Origin: CAZKXX01 sp964556705
Lineage (GTDB): Bacteria > Acidobacteriota > Terriglobia > UBA7540
NCBI GenBank assembly: GCA_964556705.1
Contig: CAZKXX010000018.1
Coordinates: forward strand, 1-46,724
Direction: 5' to 3'
DNA length: 46,724 nt
Below are positions 25,607-34,629 of this stretch, piece after piece. The translations under genes were made by a program, and so were the position numbers. How positions within the stretch are numbered: the stretch's first letter is position 1; each line of letters begins with the position of its first letter. The notes below the pieces were generated by a model that worked only from the letters and a program-made list of their open reading frames with translations, made no database searches and was not told where the DNA came from.

Positions 25607-27514
25607 CTATGGCGACCCGCCGGGCCCCGAGCCGGCGGGCGGATTGCCGCCGCGTGCCCCCGCCGATTTCACCGTCACTTCAAACGGCATCGCCTCGTCC
25701 TCGACCGGTTCGGTGGGCTGAAGGTCGGCAGGCGAAAGCAACTCGGAATCCTCGCCCGCGAGCAGAACCTGCTCGTCCGCCGGAGGCATCTCTTCGGCCC
25801 CGATTTCGTAAACGTAAACAAGTTCGCGCGGTTCGGCGGCGCGCTCCTCCCCGGCCGCCGATTCCGTTCCAGCCGGCTGGGCCGGGGTCGAGGGCGGCAC
25901 GCTCGCGTCTTCCGCAGGAGCCGGCACTTCCGTTGCGGCTTCCGGCAGCGTTTCTGCTGCCTCAACCGGCGCGGCTCTTGAAGGAGCTTCCGCAACCTCC
26001 GCCGCTTCGGAAAGGGCCGGCTCGGGCGGAGTCGGCGCCTCTGCTTCTGCGGCTTGCTCCGGCGGGGCAGCTTCCGCATTCATAGCGGCTGCCGGCGGCT
26101 CGCTGCGCAGGGCGAACGGGTGCTGGCTGTGCATCCGTTCGAGTTCCAGCCGGCTCACTTCCGCGGCGATGCGCTCCACAACGTCCTTGAAAACCCGCCC
26201 GCGGTGCTCGAAGTTTTCGAACTGGTCGAAACTCGCGCAGGCGGGCGAAAGCAGAATTGTTTCTCCAGCCTCAGCTCGGGAAAAGGCCTCAAGGACGGCC
26301 GTTTCGAGGTCACCCGCCGGAACAATCTCTACAGTGCCGGAAAGTTCGCGCGCGATGCGTTCGGCCGCTGCGCCGATCAGATAAAGCCCGCGCGCCCGGC
26401 GGGCGATAAGGGGCGCCAGCGGCGCGTAAGGCGCGCCTTTGTCCTTGCCGCCCAGAATCAGGTGGACGCCGCCTTCAAACGCCGAGAGAGCCTTCGCGGC
26501 CGCATCCACGCTGGTCGCTTTCGAGTCGTTGAAGAACGCCACGCCGTGGACTTCGCGGACGAATTCCAGGCGGTGTTCGACCCCGCGGAATTCCTGCACG
26601 GCGCGGCGAAGGGCGGCGAAGTCCGCGCCCAGGACGCACGCCGTGGCGGCGGCCGCCAGAACATTTTCAAGATTGAACTCGCCGCGCAGCTTGACGTCGC
26701 GCGTCTCGAGCACCGGCCGCTCCAGATTCCCGGCGCGGTAAATCACGCGGCCCCGGGAAACGAAAAGGCCGTCGGGCAACTCCATCTGCCGGCTGAAATA
26801 GACCTTGCGCGCCCGAATACGCGGCGCGAGGCTGCGGACGACGGGGTCGTCGGCGTTCAGGACGGCGAGGTCCTCCGGCGTCTGGTTGCGGAAAACCTGC
26901 GCCTTGGCTTCGACGTAGGCTTCCATCGTGCCGTGCCGGTCGAGGTGATTCGGCGTGATGTTGAGGAGCACCGACACCTGCGGCCGGAAGTCGCGTATGA
27001 CTTCGAGCTGAAAGCTGCTCAGCTCCGTGACAATGATTTTCTCGCGAGGAACGGCATCCACCAGCGAAATGAGAGGCACACCGATGTTTCCGGCCACCGC
27101 CGCGGGAATTCGCGACGATTCCAGCATCTTGCCGATCAGCGTCGTGGTCGTGGTCTTGCCGTTCGAGCCCGTGACGCCCACCAGCGGCGATGCCAGCAAC
27201 CAGCTCGCCACCTCGATTTCGGGAACGATCGGAATATTCCTGGCACGCGCCGCCTGGAGGTAGGGCGAATCGGCGGGAACGCCCGGGCTGACGACGATGA
27301 GGTCCTGGTTCTCGAAGGTCTCGGTCCGATGCATGCCGATTTCGAGACCGACCTTCTTCGCCGCCAGGTCACGGAGTTCGGCGCCGAGGGCCGCGGGAGG
27401 GCTCAGGTCGGTGACCGTGAGTTGCGCGCCGCGGGGCAGCAGGCGCTCAATGGCGGCCCGGCCGCTGCGCGCCAGCCCGACGACGAGCACCTTCTTCCCC
27501 TCCAGATTCTTCAC
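25607..27514 (-). CDS. murD: UDP-MurNAc-L-Ala:D-Glu ligase with a long acidic C-terminal extension
   Basis: 635 aa; usual MurD is about 450. Residues 1-460 are a normal MurD: 'KVLVVGLARSGRA' (8-20), 'SPGVP', P-loop 'GVTGSNGKTTTTT' (113-125), 'ELSSFQLE', 'NITPNHLDRHG', 'FFNDSKATS' (328-336), 'LILGGKDKG', 'LLSPACASFDQFENFEHRG'. Residues about 465-635 are an extra Ala/Pro/Glu-rich tail with one less simple stretch at 563-600 ('RELVYVYEIGAEEMPPADEQ' region). The tail is in the same open frame with no sign of a frameshift. Starts with GTG at 27514, overlapping the RHH gene (GTGA). Confidence 0.95.
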   Translation of the reverse strand: MKNLEGKKVLVVGLARSGRAAIERLLPRGAQLTVTDLSPPAALGAELRDLAAKKVGLEIGMHRTETFENQDLIVVSPGVPADSPYLQAARARNIPIVPEIEVASWLLASPLVGVTGSNGKTTTTTLIGKMLESSRIPAAVAGNIGVPLISLVDAVPREKIIVTELSSFQLEVIRDFRPQVSVLLNITPNHLDRHGTMEAYVEAKAQVFRNQTPEDLAVLNADDPVVRSLAPRIRARKVYFSRQMELPDGLFVSRGRVIYRAGNLERPVLETRDVKLRGEFNLENVLAAAATACVLGADFAALRRAVQEFRGVEHRLEFVREVHGVAFFNDSKATSVDAAAKALSAFEGGVHLILGGKDKGAPYAPLAPLIARRARGLYLIGAAAERIARELSGTVEIVPAGDLETAVLEAFSRAEAGETILLSPACASFDQFENFEHRGRVFKDVVERIAAEVSRLELERMHSQHPFALRSEPPAAAMNAEAAPPEQAAEAEAPTPPEPALSEAAEVAEAPSRAAPVEAAETLPEAATEVPAPAEDASVPPSTPAQPAGTESAAGEERAAEPRELVYVYEIGAEEMPPADEQVLLAGEDSELLSPADLQPTEPVEDEAMPFEVTVKSAGARGGNPPAGSGPGGSP

Positions 27515-27693
27515 GAGCGCCTCTCCACGCGCCGGCGGCCGTTGCGCCGGAAGTGAGTTTCCAGGATTTCCGAGATGACTTCGGAAAGTGACCGCCGCGC
27601 CTCACGCGCCACCCGCCGGGCGAAAACGAGCGTCTCCCGGTTGAGCGTCAGGCTCACGCGCGTGGGGTTCCGGAATGATTTCGGCCTCGCCAT
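27511..27693 (-). CDS. Small ribbon-helix-helix protein inside the dcw cluster
   Basis: 60 aa. 'PTRVSLTLNRETLVFARRVA' and 'RRSLSEVISEILETHFRR' give a beta strand plus two helices (about 10-50), the shape of Arc/CopG ribbon-helix-helix DNA-binding proteins. Both ends are very basic. It overlaps murD by 4 nt (GTGA), so murD translation should depend on it. RHH proteins act as dimeric repressors or antitoxins, but no toxin gene is adjacent. A role in controlling the cluster, or a relic antitoxin, are both open. ATG at 27693. Confidence 0.75.
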   Translation of the reverse strand: MARPKSFRNPTRVSLTLNRETLVFARRVAREARRSLSEVISEILETHFRRNGRRRVERRS

Positions 27694-27721
27694 CGGTTGT
27701 TACTGCGCATTTTATGCGCAG

Positions 27722-27870
27722 AAATCTCAAATGTCAAAACTTCCCTGGTCCCCGGCCCTTCGTCCGTTGTCCCTTGGGCCGGGGACGTTCGGTCTCCAGG
27801 GCTGTGCGTCACTGTCCCCTGCATCCCCAACCGCCGGCCGATTTTGCGAAGGACCAAGGACTGCGGACAT
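27722..27870. repeat. Heptad-type low-complexity spacer between mraY and the RHH gene
   Basis: On the plus strand: aaatctc, aaatgtc, aaaactt at 27722, then ggtcccc, ggccctt, cgtccgt, tgtccct, and near the end gaaggac, caaggac, tgcggac. Less regular than other tracts. This is the widest gap (178 nt) in the cluster between murE and ftsA. No promoter is convincing in it. Confidence 0.5.
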
Positions 27871-27871
27871 C

Positions 27872-29002
27872 TCACCTCAACTTCAGCGTCGTCAGCGCGA
27901 ACAGCGCGAAGACCAGCGCGGCGATCCAGAAACGCGTGATGATCTTCGACTCGGTCCACCCCAGCAGCTCAAAGTGATGGTGAAGCGGGGCCATTTTGAA
28001 AATCCGTTTCTTCCGGGTCTTGTACGAACCCACCTGGAGGATGACCGAGAGCGCCTCGACGACGAAGATGCCGCCAATAAAGGGAAGCAGGAGCGGCTGC
28101 TTGATGATGACGGCAACCGCGGCAATGGCTCCTCCCAGCGCCAGGGAGCCCACGTCACCCATGAAAATCTCCGCGGGGTGAGCGTTGTACCAGAGAAAGC
28201 CAAGGCTCGCCCCCACCATCGCGCCGCAAAAGACGGTCAGTTCGGCCACGCGCGGCAGGTGCTCGAGGTCGAGATAATCGGCGAGCACGGCGTGCCCCAC
28301 CACGTAGGTCAGCACGGTCAGCGCCGAGGCCGAAATCACCACGCACCCGATGGCCAGCCCGTCCAGCCCGTCGGTCAGGTTGACGGCGTTCGACGACCCC
28401 ACCAGGACGAGCACCACAAACAGCAGGAACGGCAGAAACGCCAGCGGATAAGTCCAAATGTTCTCCAGAAAGCGTTCGATCAGGAAAGTCGGCCGAACCT
28501 GCTTGAAGAAAGGAAAGGTCAGGGTCGTCGAGTAGAGGGTCCGGGCGGCCAGAAAAACCAGGACCACTCCGAAAATGACGCTCACCAGGATCTGGAGGAG
28601 GAACTTCGACTTGGCCGTCAAACCCAGGTTGTTCCGGCGGCGAATCTTCTGGTAGTCGTCCCAGAACCCGATGGCCGCGAAGGCGGTCGTGGTGAGCAGC
28701 ACGATCCAGACATAAGGATTCCGCAGATCGGCCCAGAGGAGTGTCGGGACAACGATGCAGAGGTTGATGAGCACACCGCCCATGGTGGGCGTTCCCGCCT
28801 TGGCGCGATGCGATTCCGGACCGTCCTCGCGGATGAACTGCCCGATCTGGAATTCCTTCAGCTTCCGGATCAGCCACGGTCCCAGCACCAGCGCCAGGAA
28901 CAGAGCTGTCAGGCTGGCGCAGGCTGTTCGAAAGGTGATGTACCGGAACAGATTCAGGATGCGGAAATCGTCCGCGAACCACTGATAGAGGAAATAGAAC
29001 AT
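27872..29002 (-). CDS. mraY: Phospho-MurNAc-pentapeptide transferase
   Basis: 376 aa, about ten membrane helices. Makes lipid I from UDP-MurNAc-pentapeptide and undecaprenyl phosphate. 'KAGTPTMGGVLI' (68-79), 'GFWDDYQKIRRRNNLGLTAKSK' region with the catalytic DD pair, 'NLTDGLDGLAIG', 'GFLWYNAHPAEIFMGDVGSLALGG', and 'KMAPLHHHFELLGWTE' near the C-terminus. ATG at 29002, 44 nt after murF. Confidence 0.98.
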   Translation of the reverse strand: MFYFLYQWFADDFRILNLFRYITFRTACASLTALFLALVLGPWLIRKLKEFQIGQFIREDGPESHRAKAGTPTMGGVLINLCIVVPTLLWADLRNPYVWIVLLTTTAFAAIGFWDDYQKIRRRNNLGLTAKSKFLLQILVSVIFGVVLVFLAARTLYSTTLTFPFFKQVRPTFLIERFLENIWTYPLAFLPFLLFVVLVLVGSSNAVNLTDGLDGLAIGCVVISASALTVLTYVVGHAVLADYLDLEHLPRVAELTVFCGAMVGASLGFLWYNAHPAEIFMGDVGSLALGGAIAAVAVIIKQPLLLPFIGGIFVVEALSVILQVGSYKTRKKRIFKMAPLHHHFELLGWTESKIITRFWIAALVFALFALTTLKLR

Positions 29003-29046
29003 GGATTCCGACCCGTTCAGCTCTGCTTTCCCGGCGTCTGCTCCCT

Positions 29047-30435
29047 TCAGTTTTCAAACTGCCGGAGCAATTGAATCACCTTTTCAAGCCCCACCGCTCT
29101 CGAACCCTTCACGAGCAGCACGTCGCCCGACTTCAGGAACTTCCGGACGAACTCCGCCGCCTCCTCAGGGGTCTCCAGGAAGCGCGACTGAGCTTCCGGC
29201 AGGCCGGCTTCGCGCGCGCCTTCCAGCATGTACCGCGCGTCTCCTCGGACAGCCACAAGCCACTCAACGCCGCTCCGAACGCACTTGCGACCCACTTCGC
29301 GGTGAAACTCCGGCGACGACGGACCCAGCTCGAGCATCTCCCCGGCGAGCACAATCCGGCGGCGAGCCCCCGGCCAGGCGGCCAGCGTCTCCAGCATTGT
29401 CTCCATGGCCGCGGGGTTTGAGTTGTAGCTGTCGTTGACGAGCGTGACGCCTGACGGCAATGTAAGAATTTCACAGCGCTGCTGTAAAGTCTTGAATTCC
29501 CGAAGAGCCTCCTGCATTTCTTCCGCGGGAACCTTGAACCGAACTCCCACGGCGATTGCCGCCAGTGCGTTCTGGACGCTGTGCCGTCCGGGAAGCGGCA
29601 CCCGAAACTCGGCATCAACCTCAGATCCCTTCACTCGAAATTTCATGCTGGCGTCAGGAAGGACTTCAACATCTGTCGCTCGAAAATCGGCGCCCTCACC
29701 GAACCCGAAGGTCAGAACCTCGCCCTTAAACCCTTTCCCGAACGTCCTAACGCGGCGGTCATCGAAGTTCAAAATCGCGGTCGAACCCGGCGCAAGACCC
29801 TCCACAAGTTCGCGTTTGGCGCGCTCGATCCCTTCGATCGAATCGAAGAACTGAAGGTGGACCGGAGCCACGTTGGTCACGACGCCCACCTGCGGCTCAG
29901 CCAGTTGCGTCAGGGCGCCGATTTCGCCCGGCGCCGACATGGCCAGTTCGAGCACCGCCATCTCATGCTCGGGTTCGAGGGAGAGGAGCGTCAAGGGAAC
30001 GCCGTACTCGTTGTTCAGGTTGCCCGAAGACTTCAGGACACGAAACCTTCGCGCCAGCACTGCCGCCGCCATCTCCTTGGTCGTCGTCTTCCCGGTGCTG
30101 CCGGTGATGCCCACCACCGGACGCCCCCAGCGGCGACGCATGGCACGGGCGAGGCTCTGTAACGCCTGGGTCGTGTCGGGGACGCGAATCAGCGGGCCGC
30201 TCAAGGCCCTCCTGGACGCACCCCGGAAGCCCGATTCCACCACCGCCGCCGCCGCGCCGCGCTCGAAGGCCGCGCTGACGTACTGGTGTCCGTCCAGCCG
30301 CTTGCCGCGAATGGCGAAAAAAAGGTCACCCGGCCGGAGGGTGCGGGAGTCTATCGAGACCCCGTCCGCAAAGCCGTAAATTCCCGGAGCCGTTCCGCCC
30401 AGAATCGAGGCCACCTCCTCCAGGGAAATCTTCAT
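29047..30435 (-). CDS. murF: UDP-MurNAc-tripeptide:D-Ala-D-Ala ligase
   Basis: 462 aa from the ATG at 30435 ('MKISLEEVASILGG'), the usual MurF N-terminus; a longer frame to 30558 runs back into murE. 'VSIDSRTLRPGDLFFAIRG', P-loop 'GSTGKTTT' (112-119), 'NLNNEYGVPLTLL', 'NVAPVHLQFFDS', 'NDSYNSNPAAM', 'LAGEMLELG'. Completes the UDP-MurNAc-pentapeptide. The D-Ala-D-Ala ligase gene that supplies its substrate is not in the window. Confidence 0.97.
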   Translation of the reverse strand: MKISLEEVASILGGTAPGIYGFADGVSIDSRTLRPGDLFFAIRGKRLDGHQYVSAAFERGAAAAVVESGFRGASRRALSGPLIRVPDTTQALQSLARAMRRRWGRPVVGITGSTGKTTTKEMAAAVLARRFRVLKSSGNLNNEYGVPLTLLSLEPEHEMAVLELAMSAPGEIGALTQLAEPQVGVVTNVAPVHLQFFDSIEGIERAKRELVEGLAPGSTAILNFDDRRVRTFGKGFKGEVLTFGFGEGADFRATDVEVLPDASMKFRVKGSEVDAEFRVPLPGRHSVQNALAAIAVGVRFKVPAEEMQEALREFKTLQQRCEILTLPSGVTLVNDSYNSNPAAMETMLETLAAWPGARRRIVLAGEMLELGPSSPEFHREVGRKCVRSGVEWLVAVRGDARYMLEGAREAGLPEAQSRFLETPEEAAEFVRKFLKSGDVLLVKGSRAVGLEKVIQLLRQFEN

Positions 30436-30463
30436 TGTTCCGACGACCTCTGTCTGCCCACGC

Positions 30464-31975
30464 TTAGGCGCGCCCGTTCTTCCGCCGCCCGTTGGGAGAA
30501 GCCTTTCCCTCAAAACCCATTTCGCGCAGCACTCGCCGGGCCACCTCCCGGTCATCAAAGGGAATCGTTCGGTCCTTCAGAATCTGGTGAGTCTCATGCC
30601 CCTTGCCGGCAATCACCACCACGTCCCCGTCGCCCGCTATTTCGATCGCCTTGCGGATGGCCGCCTCGCGGTCCACTTCGGCCACGTACTCGGCTTTCGA
30701 CTTCTGGAGGCCCACCAGCGCGTCGTTCATGACGAGCAGCGGATCTTCGGAGCGCGGGTTGTCCGAAGTCAGGACGACGAAATCGGCGAGCGAGCCCGCC
30801 GCCTCGCCCATCAGCGGCCGTTTCGAGCGGTCGCGGTCGCCCCCGCAGCCGAAAACGACCATCAGCCGGTTCTTCGTCAATTCGCGCGCCGCCTTCAGCA
30901 CATTCCGCAGCGCGTCGTCGGTGTGGGCGTAGTCCACGACCACCAGAAATGACTGGCCTTCGTCCACGCGCTCGAAGCGGCCCGGAACGGCGGCGAGCGC
31001 GGCCACTCCGTCCTGAATTTTCTCGTGCGGGAGGCCCATGCCCAGCGCGGCAGCGGAAGCCGCCAGGATATTCGACAGGTTGGCGCGGCCCACCAGGCGC
31101 GACTCGATTTCGAACGTTCCCTGCGGCGTGACGAGCGTGGCGTGGAGGCCGTCCAGGGTTTGCGAAACCTGTTTGGCTTTCACTTCGGCGTCAGAATTGA
31201 GGCCGAAGGTCAGTCGCCGGGGATTGGCGACATCCAGCAATTTGCGCGCCCACGGGTCATCCGCGTTCAAGACCGCCAGTTCCGGCGGCGGGGCGCCCAA
31301 TCCCTCGAACAAGCGGCGCTTGGCGGCAAAGTAATGCTCAAAGTCCTTGTGGAAATCGAGGTGGTCGCGCGTCAGGTTCGTGAAAATCGCCACCGAAAAC
31401 GGAAATCCCCAGACGCGCTCCTGCGCCAGAGCGTGGGAGGAGACTTCGAGCACGGCGGCCTGGCCCCCGGCTCGGACGAGTTCCTCCATGTAAGTCAGCA
31501 GGTCGAGAGACTCCGGCGTGGTGTTTCCCGCAATGACCGTCTTCCCGGCGAATCGGTATTCAACAGTTCCGAAAAGACCCGATGGGATTCCCGCCGCCCG
31601 AAAAATGCTCTCGAGGATGAAGGCTGTGGTGGTCTTTCCGTTGGTTCCGGTGATTCCGACGAGGCGGAGGCGGTGGTCGGGGCGTCCGAGAAAAGTACGC
31701 GAAGCTTCGGAAAGCGCGCGGCGAATCTTGCAGACCTGAATCCAGCGGCTGGCGAGTCCTTCCGGCGCGGGACGCTCGCTCACCACGGCGACGGCGCCGC
31801 GCTCGAGGGCTTGCGGCACGAAAGCGTGACCGTCAGCTTTCGCGCCCTGGATGGCAAAGAAGAGAGTTCCGGGGTGGACGCGGCGGGAGTCGCAGGCAAG
31901 CGAAGCCACCTCGGTGGCGGGGTCGGCTCCATTGGCCACAACCGCGACTCGTTCGAGCACCTCGCCCAGTTTCAT
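30464..31975 (-). CDS. murE: UDP-MurNAc-dipeptide:meso-diaminopimelate ligase
   Basis: 503 aa. 'CDSRRVHPGTLFFAIQG' in the N-terminal domain, P-loop 'GITGTNGKTTT' (107-117), 'EVSSHALAQERVWG', 'TNLTRDHLDFH', 'VDYAHTDDAL', 'GCGGDRDRSKRPLMG' and DNPR at 405-408. DNPR is the signature for meso-diaminopimelate rather than lysine, giving a Gram-negative-type stem peptide. ATG at 31975; a TATAAT lies just upstream in the 52-nt gap after ftsI. Confidence 0.97.
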   Translation of the reverse strand: MKLGEVLERVAVVANGADPATEVASLACDSRRVHPGTLFFAIQGAKADGHAFVPQALERGAVAVVSERPAPEGLASRWIQVCKIRRALSEASRTFLGRPDHRLRLVGITGTNGKTTTAFILESIFRAAGIPSGLFGTVEYRFAGKTVIAGNTTPESLDLLTYMEELVRAGGQAAVLEVSSHALAQERVWGFPFSVAIFTNLTRDHLDFHKDFEHYFAAKRRLFEGLGAPPPELAVLNADDPWARKLLDVANPRRLTFGLNSDAEVKAKQVSQTLDGLHATLVTPQGTFEIESRLVGRANLSNILAASAAALGMGLPHEKIQDGVAALAAVPGRFERVDEGQSFLVVVDYAHTDDALRNVLKAARELTKNRLMVVFGCGGDRDRSKRPLMGEAAGSLADFVVLTSDNPRSEDPLLVMNDALVGLQKSKAEYVAEVDREAAIRKAIEIAGDGDVVVIAGKGHETHQILKDRTIPFDDREVARRVLREMGFEGKASPNGRRKNGRA

Positions 31976-31986
31976 CTCTCACTCGC

Positions 31987-31992
31987 ATTATA
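31987..31992 (-). promoter_or_regulatory. Candidate internal -10 box (TATAAT) before murE
   Basis: Perfect TATAAT on the minus strand, 11 nt before the murE ATG, in the 52-nt gap after ftsI. No clear -35. Such proximity would give an almost leaderless transcript, so it may be chance. Confidence 0.25.
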
Positions 31993-32027
31993 GCTCTACA
32001 CCCGGCCTGTCGGTTTCCATGCCTTGC

Positions 32028-34094
32028 CTACCGGGCAAAACGCACCCAGATGCTCGATCCCGGCGCGACACGGGTTCGCGCCGACGGGACCTGCTCGACG
32101 GCGAGTCCGGAGCCTTGCACACTCAGTTCCAGCCCCAGGCGCTGGCACTGCTCGGCCACTTCGCGCAGGCCCATTCCGGAGAAGCTCGGAATGGTCACGC
32201 CGGGACTGTCGTCGAGGACGACCGTCTCTCGAAACTCGCGCAGCGAAGGCCGCGATAGCGAAACCTTACGGAGGGGCGAGGTGGCAGCTCCTGACCATTC
32301 AGAAACCAGAGGAGGGAATCCCGCCCAGCCGTCCTCATCGTCCGGAGGAGGCCCAGCGGGTGCGGACGAAGCTGCCTGTAGCCACCGGGAAGGATTGTCT
32401 TGCGGCACGTTGAGATAACCCAGAGTCTGCTCTGCGATGGCTCTGAAGACCGGTGCCGCCACCTCGGACCCACGATGCGCTCCCACCGGAGTGTCGATGA
32501 CCACCAGAATGGTAACCGCCGGATCCTCGGCGGGAGCGAAGCCCACAAAAGAAGACATGAAATGAGACTTGGAATAAGTGCCGGAATCCCCGACCTTCTG
32601 CGCAGTGCCCGTTTTCCCCGCGGCTGAATAGCCCGCCAGACGCGCGCGCTTGCCCGAACCCTCCTCAATCACAGAGGAGAAAATGTTCCGCATCTGGATG
32701 GCCGTGGCCTTGCTCAGGATGCGGCGGCCTTGGGAGCGAGGGGTCGCCGTCCGCTGATCACCATTCCTCACTTCACGCACGATGCGCGGCTGGTGCAGCA
32801 CTCCGCCGTTGGCAATCGCCGAATAGGCCGAAACCAGTTGCAGCGCGGTCACGCCGATTTCGTGACCGATGGCCATCTCCCCGATGGTGATACCGGACCA
32901 GCGGAGGGGCGGCCGGAGCAGGCCTCGCTCCTCCCCAGGCAGGCCCACGCCGGTCGGCGTCCCGAACCCGAAGTTCCGCACGTAGCGGTAGAGGCGCTCC
33001 TCGCCCAGCCGCAACGCCAGCTTGATGGCGCCGACGTTGGATGAGTTCATCACCACCTGGCGCACGGTGAGATCGCCAAACGATTTGTGGTCGTTGATCC
33101 GGTGACCGGCCAGCACGATGCTGCCCTTTTGGCAGTAGATGACTTCACTCGGCCGAGTGAGGTTCTCTTCGAGCGCTGCGGCCACCGTCACCAGCTTGAA
33201 CGTCGAGCCGGGCTCGTACACCCAGTGGATGGCTCGATTGATGCGCGTCTCCGGACGGCTGCGGTTGAAGTGGTTGGGATCAAACGTCGGCTGGTTGGCC
33301 ATCGCCAGGATTTCGCCCGTTTTCGGGTCCTGGATGACCACCGAGCCACCTTCGGCGTTCCACCGGCCGACCGCTTGGGCCAGGGCTTTCTCGGCGATGT
33401 ACTGGATGGTGGAATCTATCGTGAGGACGACGTCGCGCCCCGGCTGGCCCGGGTATTCGCTCGAGCGGAATGACTGACGGCGCGCGTCGGTGGCCAGCAG
33501 GACTTTGCCCGGCTGGCCCTGAATCTGCTCGTTCATCCCGAACTCGAGCCCCGCCAGCCCGTCCTCGTCAATCCCCACGTGTCCGAGGACGTGCGCGGCG
33601 AGTTCTGCCTTCGGGTAGAACCGCTTCATCTCTTTCTGGAAGTAAACACCTTTGAGGTTGAGGGCGCGCACGCGCTTGGCCTCTTCCGCAGAGACCTTGC
33701 GCTTCACCCAGCAGAACGAGCGGAAGGTTTTGAACTTGGCGAGAAGCTCGTCGCGCTCGATGCCAAGGACCGGCGCGAGCATGCGCGCGACCAGCTCTCG
33801 GTCGGGAATCTCCACGGGAACGGCGAAAACCGAATCGACGGCCACGCTCATTGCCAGCGCGTTCCCCTGACGGTCAAAGAGGGTCCCGCGCTTGGGCGCA
33901 ATCTCGATGGTGCGCTGCTGCTGGCGAAGCGCCCGCGCAACGAAGTCGCCGTACTGGATGATCTGGAGGTGATAGAGACGCGCGCCCAGGGCCAGCATCC
34001 AGAAACCCATGAGGCCGGCCAGAAACATCGCGCGCCGGCCCGCGGCCGGCCGCGACTTCCGGTTCGCTGGTAAGCGCGTCTTCTTGGACGTCAT
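32028..34094 (-). CDS. ftsI: Septal transpeptidase FtsI (PBP3-type) with a C-terminal PASTA domain
   Basis: 688 aa from the ATG at 34094, which overlaps ftsL as ATGA; the longer frame to 34298 is just ftsL in another frame. One membrane helix (about 22-40), 'KRGTLFDRQGNALA' (68-81) of the dimerisation domain, then the transpeptidase with STFK (297-300), SSN (351-353) and KTG (494-496). The last 55 residues ('VTIPSFSGMGLREVAEQCQRL' to the end) form a PASTA domain, known from Spo/PBP2x-type proteins and uncommon on classical proteobacterial FtsI. Crosslinks septal peptidoglycan with FtsW. Confidence 0.96.
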   Translation of the reverse strand: MTSKKTRLPANRKSRPAAGRRAMFLAGLMGFWMLALGARLYHLQIIQYGDFVARALRQQQRTIEIAPKRGTLFDRQGNALAMSVAVDSVFAVPVEIPDRELVARMLAPVLGIERDELLAKFKTFRSFCWVKRKVSAEEAKRVRALNLKGVYFQKEMKRFYPKAELAAHVLGHVGIDEDGLAGLEFGMNEQIQGQPGKVLLATDARRQSFRSSEYPGQPGRDVVLTIDSTIQYIAEKALAQAVGRWNAEGGSVVIQDPKTGEILAMANQPTFDPNHFNRSRPETRINRAIHWVYEPGSTFKLVTVAAALEENLTRPSEVIYCQKGSIVLAGHRINDHKSFGDLTVRQVVMNSSNVGAIKLALRLGEERLYRYVRNFGFGTPTGVGLPGEERGLLRPPLRWSGITIGEMAIGHEIGVTALQLVSAYSAIANGGVLHQPRIVREVRNGDQRTATPRSQGRRILSKATAIQMRNIFSSVIEEGSGKRARLAGYSAAGKTGTAQKVGDSGTYSKSHFMSSFVGFAPAEDPAVTILVVIDTPVGAHRGSEVAAPVFRAIAEQTLGYLNVPQDNPSRWLQAASSAPAGPPPDDEDGWAGFPPLVSEWSGAATSPLRKVSLSRPSLREFRETVVLDDSPGVTIPSFSGMGLREVAEQCQRLGLELSVQGSGLAVEQVPSARTRVAPGSSIWVRFAR

Positions 34095-34573
34095 TCGTGG
34101 CCGCCCGGAGTCGAGGCGGCGGAAAAGTCCCGGGCGAACTCCGGAATCCCCGGAACACTGCCGGGCCGGTTCGCGCCGTCCACCCAGATCACCTGCTCGG
34201 GGTGGACCGGCTCCAGCCCCAGCCTCTTCCGCGCCTGGACGTCGATCCGTTGCGGATCTTCCAGTCCCGCCCGTTCGAGCCGAAGTTGATGGTTCCACTC
34301 CTTGAGCGTCTCGCGCTGCGCTTTGGCGCTTTCAATCTGATAGCCGTACCGCACGCACTGGAAATGCTGCCAGGCAATGAGCAGAACAAAGAGAAAAACC
34401 AGAACGCCCAGTCCGAGCAGACCGAAACATTCACGGCGCGTCTCCTGGTCCACTTCGCGCACGAGGCGCGAGTTGTCAATGCGCTTCAGAAAGAAGATGT
34501 CCGCCGGGGCCGTCGCCCGGCCCGCCTTCGGACGCCGCTTCGCTTCCGGGAGTGTCAGAGTTGCCGTTGCCAT
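34091..34573 (-). CDS. ftsL: Cell division protein FtsL-like
   Basis: 160 aa from the ATG at 34573 ('MATATLTLPEAKRRP'). Basic N-terminus, one membrane helix at about 52-72 ('GLLGLGVLVFLFVLLIAWQH'), then a coiled-coil-like stretch ('YQIESAKAQRETLKEWNHQL', 'RLERAGLEDPQRIDVQARKR'), ending in 'LGLEPVHPEQVIWVDG', the usual FtsL close. Named by structure and by position between rsmH and ftsI, because FtsL is poorly conserved. A Gly/Pro-rich tail of about 30 residues is extra. Confidence 0.85.
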   Translation of the reverse strand: MATATLTLPEAKRRPKAGRATAPADIFFLKRIDNSRLVREVDQETRRECFGLLGLGVLVFLFVLLIAWQHFQCVRYGYQIESAKAQRETLKEWNHQLRLERAGLEDPQRIDVQARKRLGLEPVHPEQVIWVDGANRPGSVPGIPEFARDFSAASTPGGHE

Positions 34574-34629
34574 GATTCGCGGAATTGAGAATCCGGGGCT
34601 CGAAGCCTGGAAGGGCTTTCGCACGGCCC

